This document shows, in pieces, positions 8,531 to 15,934 of a stretch of 64,000 nt of DNA (its first letter is position 1; every line of letters begins with the position of its first letter). The notes below the pieces were generated by a model, which saw nothing but the letters and a program-made list of their open reading frames with translations, did not search any database and was not told the DNA's origin. The stretch is from the NCBI GenBank assembly GCA_025210555.1, contig JAOARL010000008.1, positions 109,024 to 173,023 of the forward strand. Direction: 5' to 3'. The DNA comes from Clostridia bacterium. Its GTDB lineage: Bacteria > Bacillota > Clostridia > Lachnospirales > JAOARL01. The position numbers were made by a program, and so were the translations under genes.

Positions 8531-8582
8531 ATATACCCTTATGCGTATATGAGTATTATACTCTCATTTTTAAATTTGTCAA
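8531..8582 (-). promoter_or_regulatory. arsR operon promoter and operator
   Basis: TTGACA (8577-8582), 16 bases, TATAAT (8555-8560) on the minus strand. An inverted repeat ATATAC-8-GTATAT (8531-8550) lies just downstream of the -10, where bound ArsR would block transcription. Confidence 0.7.
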
Positions 8583-8588
8583 TAAAAA

Positions 8589-8613
8589 AGATTGCATATT
8601 TTATATGCAATCT
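8589..8613 (-). terminator. Terminator of flavoprotein/ABC operon
   Basis: AGATTGCATAT-TTT-ATATGCAATCT, an 11-bp perfect stem followed on the minus strand by a T-run. It insulates the arsR promoter from the gene pair upstream. Confidence 0.85.
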
Positions 8614-8619
8614 ACTATC

Positions 8620-9528
8620 TTACTCATAACACTCTAATATTCTGTCTAATACAACATTTTTTATACTTAAGTTTCTCAAACAATGCATTGCTCTTCTAGA
8701 AGATGATAATATTTGAGCATAATATGTAATTAATATAACAAACTTTTCAGTGCTTACCGCTCCACTTTTAACTTCCATTATTAAATATATTACTAACATA
8801 ATAAAAAACACTTGGTATAGTATGAAAATCCCATGTTCCATAAAGTTCCAATTTATATTATCTTTGTCATGACATTTAAACCAATTTTCTGATACATTCT
8901 TCATTCTTAGTCTATATTGTTCCTCATGCGTTTTATCAACTACAACTGCATTCATTAGTTCATCAATACTTGCTACAGTTAACCTTTCAATTTCTGCCCT
9001 CTTATTATTTAAAATTGAAACAAAAAACATTAGAAGCACATTTATACCTATAATCGCTAATCCTATTTTAAAATCTATAACCATTAGTATTCCAAAGGTT
9101 ACAATTAATGCTATAAAGCTTATTATTGACTCTAATATTATATCTCCAAACTTTCCAATAAATGTTGAATAATTTGCGACTGCATATTTAGCTTTATTGA
9201 GTAAATTTTCATCTACCATTTGCTTCTTTTCTAAACTGCAATATATTTTATCAGTGCTACATATAAATGTACTTCTTATGTGTTTCATAAACACTCTTTC
9301 ATACATTATTGAGAAAATAGCGTGTGCTATTTTAAAACTTACATATACCGATGCTGCAAGTATTGCATAATCAAATTCACTAGACATCACAGAGTCTACC
9401 ATCTTACCATAAAATATTGGATATGATGTTGGTATTATCTCTATTAAAAGCATAACCACAGCCATCAATGCTAGATACTTCTTATTCATTTCAAATCTAC
9501 TTAAATACTTCTTTATTATTCTAACCAT
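8620..9528 (-). CDS. ABC transporter membrane domain without ATPase
   Basis: 302 residues matching an ABC type-1 exporter transmembrane domain (six spans over about 18-275), ending soon after span six at ILECYE. No Walker A, LSGGQ or Walker B follows, and no nucleotide-binding-domain gene is adjacent, so this is a stand-alone membrane half. It starts eight bases after a lycopene-cyclase-like flavoprotein, whose stop codon merges into its RBS (TAGGAG), so the two are one transcript. It may recruit an ATPase from elsewhere, or have lost transport and act as a membrane scaffold. Substrate unknown. Confidence 0.72.
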   Translation of the reverse strand: MVRIIKKYLSRFEMNKKYLALMAVVMLLIEIIPTSYPIFYGKMVDSVMSSEFDYAILAASVYVSFKIAHAIFSIMYERVFMKHIRSTFICSTDKIYCSLEKKQMVDENLLNKAKYAVANYSTFIGKFGDIILESIISFIALIVTFGILMVIDFKIGLAIIGINVLLMFFVSILNNKRAEIERLTVASIDELMNAVVVDKTHEEQYRLRMKNVSENWFKCHDKDNINWNFMEHGIFILYQVFFIMLVIYLIMEVKSGAVSTEKFVILITYYAQILSSSRRAMHCLRNLSIKNVVLDRILECYE

Positions 9529-9536
9529 TATTACTC

Positions 9537-10712
9537 CTAACTAATTATTATTTTAATTAAACTATTTATAACACTAAATGATTCTTTCCCTAATATTCTA
9601 AAAATCTTTAGGAATCCAACCTTTTTAAACATTATAAATATAATTTTAAATATTTCGCCCTTATTTAAGTCGCTAGTACAAAACTTTATAAATAATTCAT
9701 TCTCATCTGTAAATGCTTCAAAAAGCTGAATTATTTCATCTGGTGATGCCTTTAAGTTAACTTTAGCTGCGGCATATTGGAATTCTTGATTCATCAAAAA
9801 TCTACTCTCATACTTATAACTTAATGATTTTTTATCAAACTTATTTTCCTCTATCCTACTCTGTAAAAACTTAGTAACACCTTCATATGTCTTAACCATA
9901 TTTATTAATGAAAATCCTGTAGCTGATGGAGATATATTAGCTGCATTACCATAGATGAATACATTATCTTCTTTACTTGTTTTCATTTTTCCCATAGGTA
10001 TACTTCCATATACTTCTTTTAACTTATCAACTTGTGTTATTCCTATATTTGCCTTTGTTATATATTCTTTTTCAAGTTCTTTGTACTCAATAGGATTTAT
10101 CTTTTCTTTTGAAAAATCAAATACATATAAAACAATTTGGTCATCATTTATTGGAAAATATTCAAAGAATATAGTTGGCTTTCGTTTTTCATTAATTTCA
10201 ACAAAATTAATATCCTTATAACTCAATATTTTTTTATTATAAACTCCACCATAAATATTAAAGTAATAACTATCCTTACTATATTCTGAACCTGTACAAT
10301 CCACTATTAATTTTGTTTTAACTATTTTACCTGATATTTCTGCTAATACATTATCATTCTCATTCTTATGTCCTATATATTCAGTATTAAATAGTATCTC
10401 ACTACCATTTTCTCTTATTTCATCCAATAAATCTTTTATTAAGTCTTCTTCATTCAAACTAACAAAATCAGCACTTAAATATTTTTTGTTACCATCTAAA
10501 AATCTAACATATGCTTCTTTAAATTCTTTAGATATGTATTTTTCAAAAAATGTATCCTCAAAGTATTTTTTAAGTCCGGTATAACAAACATTTATATCAG
10601 TTTCTTTTTTCTTATCAATAATTAAAACTTTATTGTTCTTTGATAATTCTTTTGCTATTAATAGCCCTGATATTGAACTTCCAACTATTAATATATCTAC
10701 AGTTTTTTTCAT
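9537..10712 (-). CDS. FAD-dependent oxidoreductase, lycopene cyclase/GG-reductase-like
   Basis: 391 residues with an N-terminal Rossmann FAD site of relaxed form VGSSISGLLIAKEL (about 10-23) and an acidic end to strand two (LIIDKK). The second FAD motif is GNAANISPSATGFSLINM, the flavin-pyrophosphate segment typical of geranylgeranyl reductase and lycopene cyclase relatives. The C-terminal 100 residues are helical and hydrophobic, suggesting membrane association. It is cotranscribed with a lone ABC membrane domain. The combination suggests modification of a lipid or isoprenoid, but no carotenoid genes are nearby, so the substrate is open. Confidence 0.75.
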   Translation of the reverse strand: MKKTVDILIVGSSISGLLIAKELSKNNKVLIIDKKKETDINVCYTGLKKYFEDTFFEKYISKEFKEAYVRFLDGNKKYLSADFVSLNEEDLIKDLLDEIRENGSEILFNTEYIGHKNENDNVLAEISGKIVKTKLIVDCTGSEYSKDSYYFNIYGGVYNKKILSYKDINFVEINEKRKPTIFFEYFPINDDQIVLYVFDFSKEKINPIEYKELEKEYITKANIGITQVDKLKEVYGSIPMGKMKTSKEDNVFIYGNAANISPSATGFSLINMVKTYEGVTKFLQSRIEENKFDKKSLSYKYESRFLMNQEFQYAAAKVNLKASPDEIIQLFEAFTDENELFIKFCTSDLNKGEIFKIIFIMFKKVGFLKIFRILGKESFSVINSLIKIIIS

Positions 10713-10740
10713 AATCCACCTTCCACTTTTTTCTATAATA

Positions 10741-10769
10741 ATATTACCATTTTAGAGCTTTATTTCCAA
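10741..10769 (-). promoter_or_regulatory. Promoter of flavoprotein/ABC operon
   Basis: Minus strand TTGGAA (10764-10769), 17 bases, TAATAT (10741-10746), about 30 bases before the flavoprotein ATG. Confidence 0.5.
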
Positions 10770-10782
10770 TATATAAAATAAT

Positions 10783-10823
10783 ATTCAAAAAAAGACCTAT
10801 CTTATGATAAATCTTTTTTGAAT
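10783..10823 (-). terminator. Possible weak terminator after DUF1801 gene
   Basis: ATTCAAAAAAAGA and TCTTTTTTGAAT flank the stop codon of the DUF1801 gene. The arms pair over about 12 bases but are A/T only, with a 16-base loop, so efficiency is doubtful. Confidence 0.4.
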
Positions 10824-11152
10824 GTTTCATCTATTGCTTTATAAATAATTTGGTATGGTAATTCTCTAGTGTAACTAAAATTTACACAACCAACATGCGC
10901 TTTACAATATGGATAATTATCTTTTATATATTTTGGTGCACTATAATTACTAAAATGTAATGTAATATATCTTTTCATGCACCCTATTGCTAAATAATTA
11001 CCATTATACCTATATGTTGGCATTTTAGTTTTTGCGCCCCAGTTATCATCGAAAGAAGCCTTTGGATATTTACTTTCGATGTAACTAATTATGGGCTCTA
11101 TTTTACTTCGTGTTTCATCATTAAGAATTTTTAAATAATCTTTCATATCCAT
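10802..11152 (-). CDS. DUF1801 domain protein
   Basis: 116-residue single-domain DUF1801 protein (YdhG/Fra fold). It shows the family's MPTYRYNGNYLAIGCMKRYITLHF core and the C-terminal LPYQIIYKAIDETF helix. Relatives include the Bacillus Fra iron chaperone, but most members are uncharacterised, so no function is assigned. The ATG at 11152 is seven bases after AGAGGTG. It has its own promoter, overlapping the end of the Fe-S gene upstream. Confidence 0.8.
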   Translation of the reverse strand: MDMKDYLKILNDETRSKIEPIISYIESKYPKASFDDNWGAKTKMPTYRYNGNYLAIGCMKRYITLHFSNYSAPKYIKDNYPYCKAHVGCVNFSYTRELPYQIIYKAIDETFKKDLS

Positions 11153-11171
11153 AACTAATCACCTCTTCTTT

Positions 11172-11216
11172 CATAGATATATATTAATTATATCATCTAT
11201 GATAACAAGGTTACAA
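11172..11216 (-). promoter_or_regulatory. DUF1801 promoter with inverted repeat
   Basis: Minus strand TTGTAA (11211-11216), 18 bases, TATAAT (11187-11192) with an extended TG. A CATAGAT/ATCTATG inverted repeat (11172-11178, 11195-11201) brackets the -10 and may be an operator. Confidence 0.5.
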
Positions 11217-11891
11217 TTATACAATATTACCTTCAACAGATATAGTTGTTTCAATGTATGGAACTAATTTTCCTGATCTTTCTATAGCATTTTTAACTGA
11301 ATGCGCTATACCTGAGCAACATGGAACTTGCATTTTAACTACTGATATAGAAGCAACATTATTATTCATTAATATTTCTAGTATTTTCTCCTCATAATCT
11401 GCTTGGTCAAGTTTAGGACATCCTATAAGTGCAACTTTACCTTTGATAAACTTATTATGGAAATCTGAATATGCAAAAGCAGTACAATCTGCTGCTATTA
11501 AAAGGTTAGCTCCTTCTAAAAAGTCTGCTCTTGGGTTAATAAGTTTCATTTGAACTGGCCAAGATTTTAATTCTGAGTCACCCTTCTTTATTCCCATATT
11601 TCGTGCCATACTACCTGGGCATCCCTTAAATTCAGTTTTAGGCTTCTTTAACTCTTTTACTCTTTCGTCTACTGCGTCTTGATCATATGCATATGCTTTT
11701 CTTTCAATCATTTGAATTGCATTAGTAGGACATGCTGGCAAACAGTCTCCTAATCCATCACAATATTTATCATGAACAAGCTTAGCTTTTCCATTAATCA
11801 TTTGAATTGCTGATTCATGACAAGCATTAACACAGATCCCACATCCGTTACATAATTCTTCATTTATTTCAATTATTTTTCTAGTATTCAT
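11217..11891 (-). CDS. 4Fe-4S binding protein divergent from Crp/Fnr regulator
   Basis: 224 residues. The N-terminal 60 or so carry a two-cluster ferredoxin: CNGCGICVNACHE and CDGLGDCLPACP, the second with an unusual spacing in its first half. The remainder is a domain with further cysteines (GCPGSM, AADCTAF, IGCPKLD, QVPCCSG) seen in clostridial Fe-S proteins encoded beside Crp/Fnr genes; its activity is not established. A perfect Crp/Fnr-type palindrome lies in the divergent promoter region, at a distance fitting activation of this gene. Redox or nitrosative stress is a reasonable guess, not shown. Confidence 0.82.
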   Translation of the reverse strand: MNTRKIIEINEELCNGCGICVNACHESAIQMINGKAKLVHDKYCDGLGDCLPACPTNAIQMIERKAYAYDQDAVDERVKELKKPKTEFKGCPGSMARNMGIKKGDSELKSWPVQMKLINPRADFLEGANLLIAADCTAFAYSDFHNKFIKGKVALIGCPKLDQADYEEKILEILMNNNVASISVVKMQVPCCSGIAHSVKNAIERSGKLVPYIETTISVEGNIV

Positions 11892-11917
11892 ATATGTCTC
11901 CTTTTATTTTTTTATAT

Positions 11918-11930
11918 AGTATATTATAAT
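11918..11930. promoter_or_regulatory. Divergent -10 region between Fe-S gene and crp/fnr-like gene
   Basis: Minus strand TATACT (11918-11923) and plus strand TATAAT (11925-11930) lie back to back. The plus-strand -35 is poor. Confidence 0.45.
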
Positions 11931-11944
11931 TTAACATATAAATA

Positions 11945-11960
11945 TGTAACCTATGTTACA
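11945..11960. promoter_or_regulatory. Crp/Fnr-type operator TGTAAC-N4-GTTACA
   Basis: Perfect 6-4-6 palindrome of Crp/Fnr (HcpR-like) form. It sits between the crp/fnr -10 and its RBS (autorepression). Its centre is about 41 bases upstream of the start expected from the minus-strand TATACT (class II activation of the Fe-S gene). Confidence 0.7.
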
Positions 11961-11975
11961 AAGGAGGAACTTATT

Positions 11976-12632
11976 ATGGATTATTCAAATATACTAAAAA
12001 ATAATATTTTATTTAAAGGTATCGATGAAACTTTAATAAATAACTTATTAAAACTTTCAACAATAAAAGTATACAAAGAAACCGATGTTATTGCATTTGA
12101 AAACAATGCATGTGAAAGCCTTGGAATAATATTAGAAGGTAATATATCATTATATAAATCTGATCAGAATGGTAACATAAATACAGTTGCCAATCTAAAT
12201 CAAGGTGACATCTTTGGTGAAGCTATTCTTTTTAATAACTATCACAAATATCCTGTAAACATTAGCTCTACATCAGATGCAAAGATTTTCTATCTTAGCA
12301 AAAGTAATATTCTTAAACTATCTGCTAATAACGAAACATTTATAAATAATTATTTAAAACTTCTTTCTAATAAAATACTTAGGCTTAATGAAAATATATC
12401 TATCAATTCGTATTCTCTTCTTAGAGAAAAGATAGCATATTATCTAGTTAAGCATCGAAATGATAACATTGTAGAGTTACCTTTTGACAGGGAAAAGTTT
12501 GCACATTATCTAGGTGTTAGAAGACCCTCATTATCAAGAGAACTTTCTAATCTTAAAAATGACGGAATTATAGATTATAAAAAGAACTTAATACTTATAA
12601 AAGAATTAGATATATTAAAAGAGATGCTATAA
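11976..12632 (+). CDS. Crp/Fnr family regulator
   Basis: 218 residues: a cyclic-nucleotide-binding-like beta barrel (about 15-125, with NLNQGDIFGEAILF) and a C-terminal winged helix (about 150-205) with the recognition segment GVRRPSLSRELSNL. It lacks the Fnr N-terminal cysteine cluster, so it probably senses a small molecule or haem rather than binding Fe-S. It has a strong RBS, AAGGAGG. The TGTAAC palindrome immediately before that RBS is its likely operator. The last four codons and the stop lie inside the 34-bp repeat that also occurs on the far side of the AbiE genes. Confidence 0.88.
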   Translation: MDYSNILKNNILFKGIDETLINNLLKLSTIKVYKETDVIAFENNACESLGIILEGNISLYKSDQNGNINTVANLNQGDIFGEAILFNNYHKYPVNISSTSDAKIFYLSKSNILKLSANNETFINNYLKLLSNKILRLNENISINSYSLLREKIAYYLVKHRNDNIVELPFDREKFAHYLGVRRPSLSRELSNLKNDGIIDYKKNLILIKELDILKEML

Positions 12633-12645
12633 TTTAGCATCTCTT
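12612..12645. repeat. 34-bp direct repeat, copy 1 (left boundary of AbiE segment)
   Basis: Identical over 34 bases to 14038-14071; flanking bases differ on both sides. It contains the end of the Crp/Fnr gene and a hairpin, and also holds the toxin stop codon at its edge. The 1426-bp unit from here to copy 2 carries only the AbiE-like pair. Confidence 0.9.
12619..12645. terminator. Hairpin terminator after crp/fnr-like gene
   Basis: AAGAGATGCTA-TAATT-TAGCATCTCTT, an 11-bp perfect stem. It lies between convergent genes and is A-rich on the left, so it is a better terminator for the minus strand. Confidence 0.7.
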
Positions 12646-13348
12646 AACTTTCCCATTCTTGTGTTCTGTGATTCCATATTGTATCTTTCCCTTCATTGTC
12701 ATTCAACTCTATAAACTTTTTAATTAAATTTACTGCATCACTAAACTCAATTTCTATATCATTCTTACTTGCAAAACTTTTCCATCTTCTTAAGATTATT
12801 TGATTATTACTCATTTGTTCTATCCTATTCATATAGTTTTCTGAGCATACAGTATTTCTATTTTTTATAGTTTCCGTTATAGCTTTATTTAATTGTTTCT
12901 TTGAAAACTCAAACATATTCGCTAGATACCATATGTCATAAAAATCCTTCATTCTACTTGTTGCTTCAAACCTTTGCAAAATAGCATCAAACTTCTCAGC
13001 AATCACACTCTCAATTGAGTATGTTTTTATATTTATTTCTTCAAAATCATTAAGCTGTGTTTTTACATTTCTAACTTCTTCTTTTGGCACAATAACATCT
13101 CCAACACCCAAATCAATATTTATAGGTGTTTTCGTATTACCAATTTCAGCAATCATATTAACTGCTAATCCCGGATATTCTTTTTGAGCATTTATTTCGC
13201 TAAATCCCTTTATATTAAATTTTATAAAATCATTATTTGTCTTAGTACCTATAATCTCTTTAATAACTTTTTCAATTTTTTCCAATTCTATTGACTGATT
13301 TTTAATCAAAAAATCAATGTCAATGGTCGATTTAGCTTTATCGATCAT
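12644..13348 (-). CDS. AbiEii-like nucleotidyltransferase toxin, N-terminally deleted
   Basis: 234 residues of the AbiEii/AbiGii family (COG2253-like DNA polymerase beta-fold nucleotidyltransferases), toxin half of type IV AbiE systems. Full proteins run about 290-320 residues. They open with a short helix, then a GGT/M-x-L glycine-serine motif, then D-x-D. Here MIDKAK is followed directly by STIDIDF, so the start and the D-x-D (Asp10, Asp12) remain but about 60 residues with the glycine motif are missing. SVIAEKFDAI and SRMKDFYDIWYL, both conserved, are present. The ATG at 13348 overlaps the antitoxin stop (ATGA). Probably inactive as a nucleotidyltransferase, unless it uses a non-standard site. 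Confidence 0.78.
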   Translation of the reverse strand: MIDKAKSTIDIDFLIKNQSIELEKIEKVIKEIIGTKTNNDFIKFNIKGFSEINAQKEYPGLAVNMIAEIGNTKTPINIDLGVGDVIVPKEEVRNVKTQLNDFEEINIKTYSIESVIAEKFDAILQRFEATSRMKDFYDIWYLANMFEFSKKQLNKAITETIKNRNTVCSENYMNRIEQMSNNQIILRRWKSFASKNDIEIEFSDAVNLIKKFIELNDNEGKDTIWNHRTQEWES

Positions 13349-13938
13349 AACCAAACTCCAATCTTATCATATACTTTTTTTTCTACTTTTCTTTTTTTAG
13401 CAATTTCCATAAGTTTTGGTATATTCTTTTTAGGATCTTTTATATAACTGATTATAGCTTTATTAAAAATTTCTACATCCATTTTACTTTCGTATTTCAA
13501 ACAATCACAAATCAGTTTTTCTCTGCTATAAATTTTCATTCTAACATCTTCAACTAAAATTTCTTCAACACCAATATTCAATATACTTTTATCAATATAA
13601 TATGGTTTAATATATGGATATTTCATATTAACTTTAGATTTAGAGATGTTTTTATCAACTGCTAAGTGCCACTTAACAGGAGTTCTGTCACTATATCCAT
13701 ACAAAAACAGTGCTGAATCAAAGCATATAATTGCACCAGGTAATAAAATGGATATTAACTTTATATCACTGATATCATCATCCGTTAACTTGTAATATCC
13801 CTTAGATATTCTTTCTATAACATTTTCATCAACCAATTTCTTAATTTCATATTTTGATACTTTGTTCTCATGTAGTTTTGACGCTTTAATAACTCCACCA
13901 TTGTCATAAAATGTAGTTTTAATATTTTTCATTTCCAT
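13345..13938 (-). CDS. AbiEi-like antitoxin (type IV TA)
   Basis: 197 residues. The N-terminal winged helix (about 8-55, GGVIKASKLHENKVSKYEIKK then ISKGYYKL) matches AbiEi_4-type antitoxins. The C-terminal AbiEi antitoxin domain shows the family's PGAIICFDSALFLYGYSD and the EEILVEDVRMKIYSREKLICD segment. AbiEi binds inverted repeats in its own promoter to repress and neutralises the toxin without binding it. The RBS is AAGGAGG before the ATG at 13938. It looks complete, unlike its toxin. Upstream is a 10-bp GC-rich inverted repeat against the -35. Confidence 0.85.
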   Translation of the reverse strand: MEMKNIKTTFYDNGGVIKASKLHENKVSKYEIKKLVDENVIERISKGYYKLTDDDISDIKLISILLPGAIICFDSALFLYGYSDRTPVKWHLAVDKNISKSKVNMKYPYIKPYYIDKSILNIGVEEILVEDVRMKIYSREKLICDCLKYESKMDVEIFNKAIISYIKDPKKNIPKLMEIAKKRKVEKKVYDKIGVWL

Positions 13939-13962
13939 TATATCCCCTCCTTTTATACTTTA

Positions 13963-14025
13963 ACATTAACATACTTTTTTGTTTTTGTCCATTTTGCCGC
14001 TTGATACTCTTTTTCGCGGCAAAAT
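13963..14025 (-). promoter_or_regulatory. abiE promoter with GC-rich inverted repeat
   Basis: Minus strand TGGACA (13986-13991), 17 bases, TAATGT (13963-13968). Directly upstream, ATTTTGCCGC (13991-14000) and GCGGCAAAAT (14016-14025) form a perfect 10-bp inverted repeat, fitting AbiEi autoregulation. Confidence 0.6.
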
Positions 14026-14037
14026 AGTTATATTTGC

Positions 14038-14071
14038 ATATTAAAAGAGATGCTATAATTTAGCATCTCTT
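14038..14071. repeat. 34-bp direct repeat, copy 2 (right boundary of AbiE segment)
   Basis: Exact copy of 12612-12645. Its hairpin (14045-14071) followed by TTTTAAT on the minus strand is the terminator of the DAK2/DegV gene. The ancestral terminator between the convergent crp/fnr-like and DAK2/DegV genes was therefore probably a single copy. Confidence 0.9.
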
Positions 14072-14075
14072 TACC

Positions 14076-15869
14076 TTATTTACCTGCTGCAAGTACAGCT
14101 CCTCTTCCAAGGTGAATAGCAATACATGGTGTGACACTCATTATGTATTTAGCATCCTTTTTAAATCTATCTTGCATAATTTTTTCATATTCTTTAGCAG
14201 CCTCTATATCTTTAACATAGCTAACTGCATATTTTTCTATCTTACCATTTTTCTTTTCAAATAAATTCACCGATTTTTTATACCCCGAATTAGTTGAAAA
14301 AGCTTTATCGACCAAGTATACTTTTCCTTCTTCATTGAGTGAAAGTATAGGTTTAAAGTTAAGTACTTCTACTAATGTTTTAATAACTTTCCCCTTAACA
14401 TTATTCATTCTTCCACCATTTGTTAAATCCTCTATTGTGTTAAGAGTTGCATATTCTTTTATATTTTCAATATTTTCTCTTATATTAGTTACAATTTCTT
14501 CATGAGTTGCACCATCATTTGCTAACTTTGCGGCCTCCTCCACTATCATTCCTAGCTTTATTGATAATGACTTAGAATTAATAACTGTTATTTTGCCGTC
14601 ATCAACTCTTTCTGTTGTAAGTTTACAAATATTATATGTACCACTAAGTCCCTTTGATAAGTTAACAACAATAATCGAATCATAGTAACTAAGTAAGAAT
14701 TCATACTTGTTTTGGATTGTAAACATATCTGGCTGAGAAGTCTTTATTACATCTTCTGTTCCATCTATTACTCTATTGAACGTCTCCGCATCTAATGTAT
14801 ACTTTTCTAAATATACATTATCTCCAATCATTATTTTTATAGGCAATACGTGTATTTGAAGTTCATCTATAAGTTCTTTTGGCAAATCACAGCTTGAATC
14901 TGTTACTATAGCAACTTTTGATTTTCTATTTCTAACTACATTTTGTTGCATACCCATATCATCAACTTTTTGGTGAATTATAGTTCCATAATTTCTAATT
15001 TTAAAGAACAGCTCAATTGTATCATTTGTATGTACATGAAGCTTTATTCTGTCAGAGTACTCTGATACTATTATCGAATCTCCAAATTCTAACAATAGTT
15101 TTTTCATTGTTTCTTTATTATACTTACTATTTGGAAGTATTATTGCCTCTGTACAGTATCTGTACTTTATATTTTCAAGATCATGTTCTATAAAGATTTT
15201 TTCTTCTTTAAGTTCTTCAGCTGTAGCTTCTTTTTCCTCAATTTTATTCCATTCTTCATTAACTATATACTTCTTTATTCCTGTTAAAAATTCGTAGAAT
15301 CCTTGTGCTCCTGAATCTACAATTTTAGTATTAGTCATTTCTTCTATAGCGTTTTCAGTATTTTTAAGTACAACTCCAGCTTTATCATAAGAAGTTAAAA
15401 AAGCTTTTTTCATATCTGTTTCTTTTTCTACTTCTTTTTTCAAAATATCTGCCCATTCCTTTATAAGCGTGAGTATCGTTCCTTCTTTAGGATTCTCAAT
15501 CGATCCATATATGTATTTAACAGATCCTTTCATCATATTTGCAATGTCTAAAGTATCTAAAGATTCTTGACCACTAGGGCATTCTTTAAAAACGCCATAA
15601 AAAAACTGAGATAATATAATCCCAGAGTTTCCTCTAGCTCCCATTATACTTAAATCCGATGCTGATTTTAATACATCTAATACTGCCTTGCTATATTCTA
15701 GATTATCAGAAATATGTCTTGCACTTGCTCCCATATTTGTTCCTGTATCTCCATCCGGAACAGGAAATACATTAATTTTATTCAAATATTCTTTTTTATT
15801 AATAATCTCATTACACCCTGAAATTATTGCATAATAAAGACTTTCACCATTAATATACTTTTTATTCAT
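14076..15869 (-). CDS. Fused fatty acid kinase: DAK2 (FakA-like) plus DegV (FakB-like)
   Basis: 597 residues joining two proteins that are usually separate. Residues 1-200 are a DhaL/DAK2 kinase domain (FPVPDGDTGTNMG at about 35-47 binds Mg-nucleotide; GARGNSGIILSQFF near 78). Residues 230-300 match the FakA middle domain (YRYCTEAII; HVHTND at 278-283). Residues 316-597 are a DegV fatty-acid-binding domain (VTDSSCDLP at 322-330; SKGLSGTYN near 395; TNGGRM later). FakA phosphorylates fatty acid held by FakB; acyl-phosphate then feeds PlsX/PlsY phospholipid synthesis, and plsX lies 7 kb away. The function is inferred from both domains. It has its own promoter and terminator. Confidence 0.85.
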   Translation of the reverse strand: MNKKYINGESLYYAIISGCNEIINKKEYLNKINVFPVPDGDTGTNMGASARHISDNLEYSKAVLDVLKSASDLSIMGARGNSGIILSQFFYGVFKECPSGQESLDTLDIANMMKGSVKYIYGSIENPKEGTILTLIKEWADILKKEVEKETDMKKAFLTSYDKAGVVLKNTENAIEEMTNTKIVDSGAQGFYEFLTGIKKYIVNEEWNKIEEKEATAEELKEEKIFIEHDLENIKYRYCTEAIILPNSKYNKETMKKLLLEFGDSIIVSEYSDRIKLHVHTNDTIELFFKIRNYGTIIHQKVDDMGMQQNVVRNRKSKVAIVTDSSCDLPKELIDELQIHVLPIKIMIGDNVYLEKYTLDAETFNRVIDGTEDVIKTSQPDMFTIQNKYEFLLSYYDSIIVVNLSKGLSGTYNICKLTTERVDDGKITVINSKSLSIKLGMIVEEAAKLANDGATHEEIVTNIRENIENIKEYATLNTIEDLTNGGRMNNVKGKVIKTLVEVLNFKPILSLNEEGKVYLVDKAFSTNSGYKKSVNLFEKKNGKIEKYAVSYVKDIEAAKEYEKIMQDRFKKDAKYIMSVTPCIAIHLGRGAVLAAGK

Positions 15870-15901
15870 ATAATCGCCTCTTACTATTTATGTATATACT
15901 A

Positions 15902-15929
15902 ATTTTATCACAAGTATTTTTTTTATCAA
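15902..15929 (-). promoter_or_regulatory. Promoter of fused fatty acid kinase gene
   Basis: Minus strand TTGATA (15924-15929), 16 bases, TAAAAT (15902-15907), about 33 bases before the start codon. Confidence 0.6.
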
Positions 15930-15934
15930 AGAAA

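Noticed and set aside
12612-12645. 34-bp repeat as an insertion sequence end
   Set aside because: No transposase between the copies, and the copies are direct repeats containing a terminator, not terminal inverted repeats.
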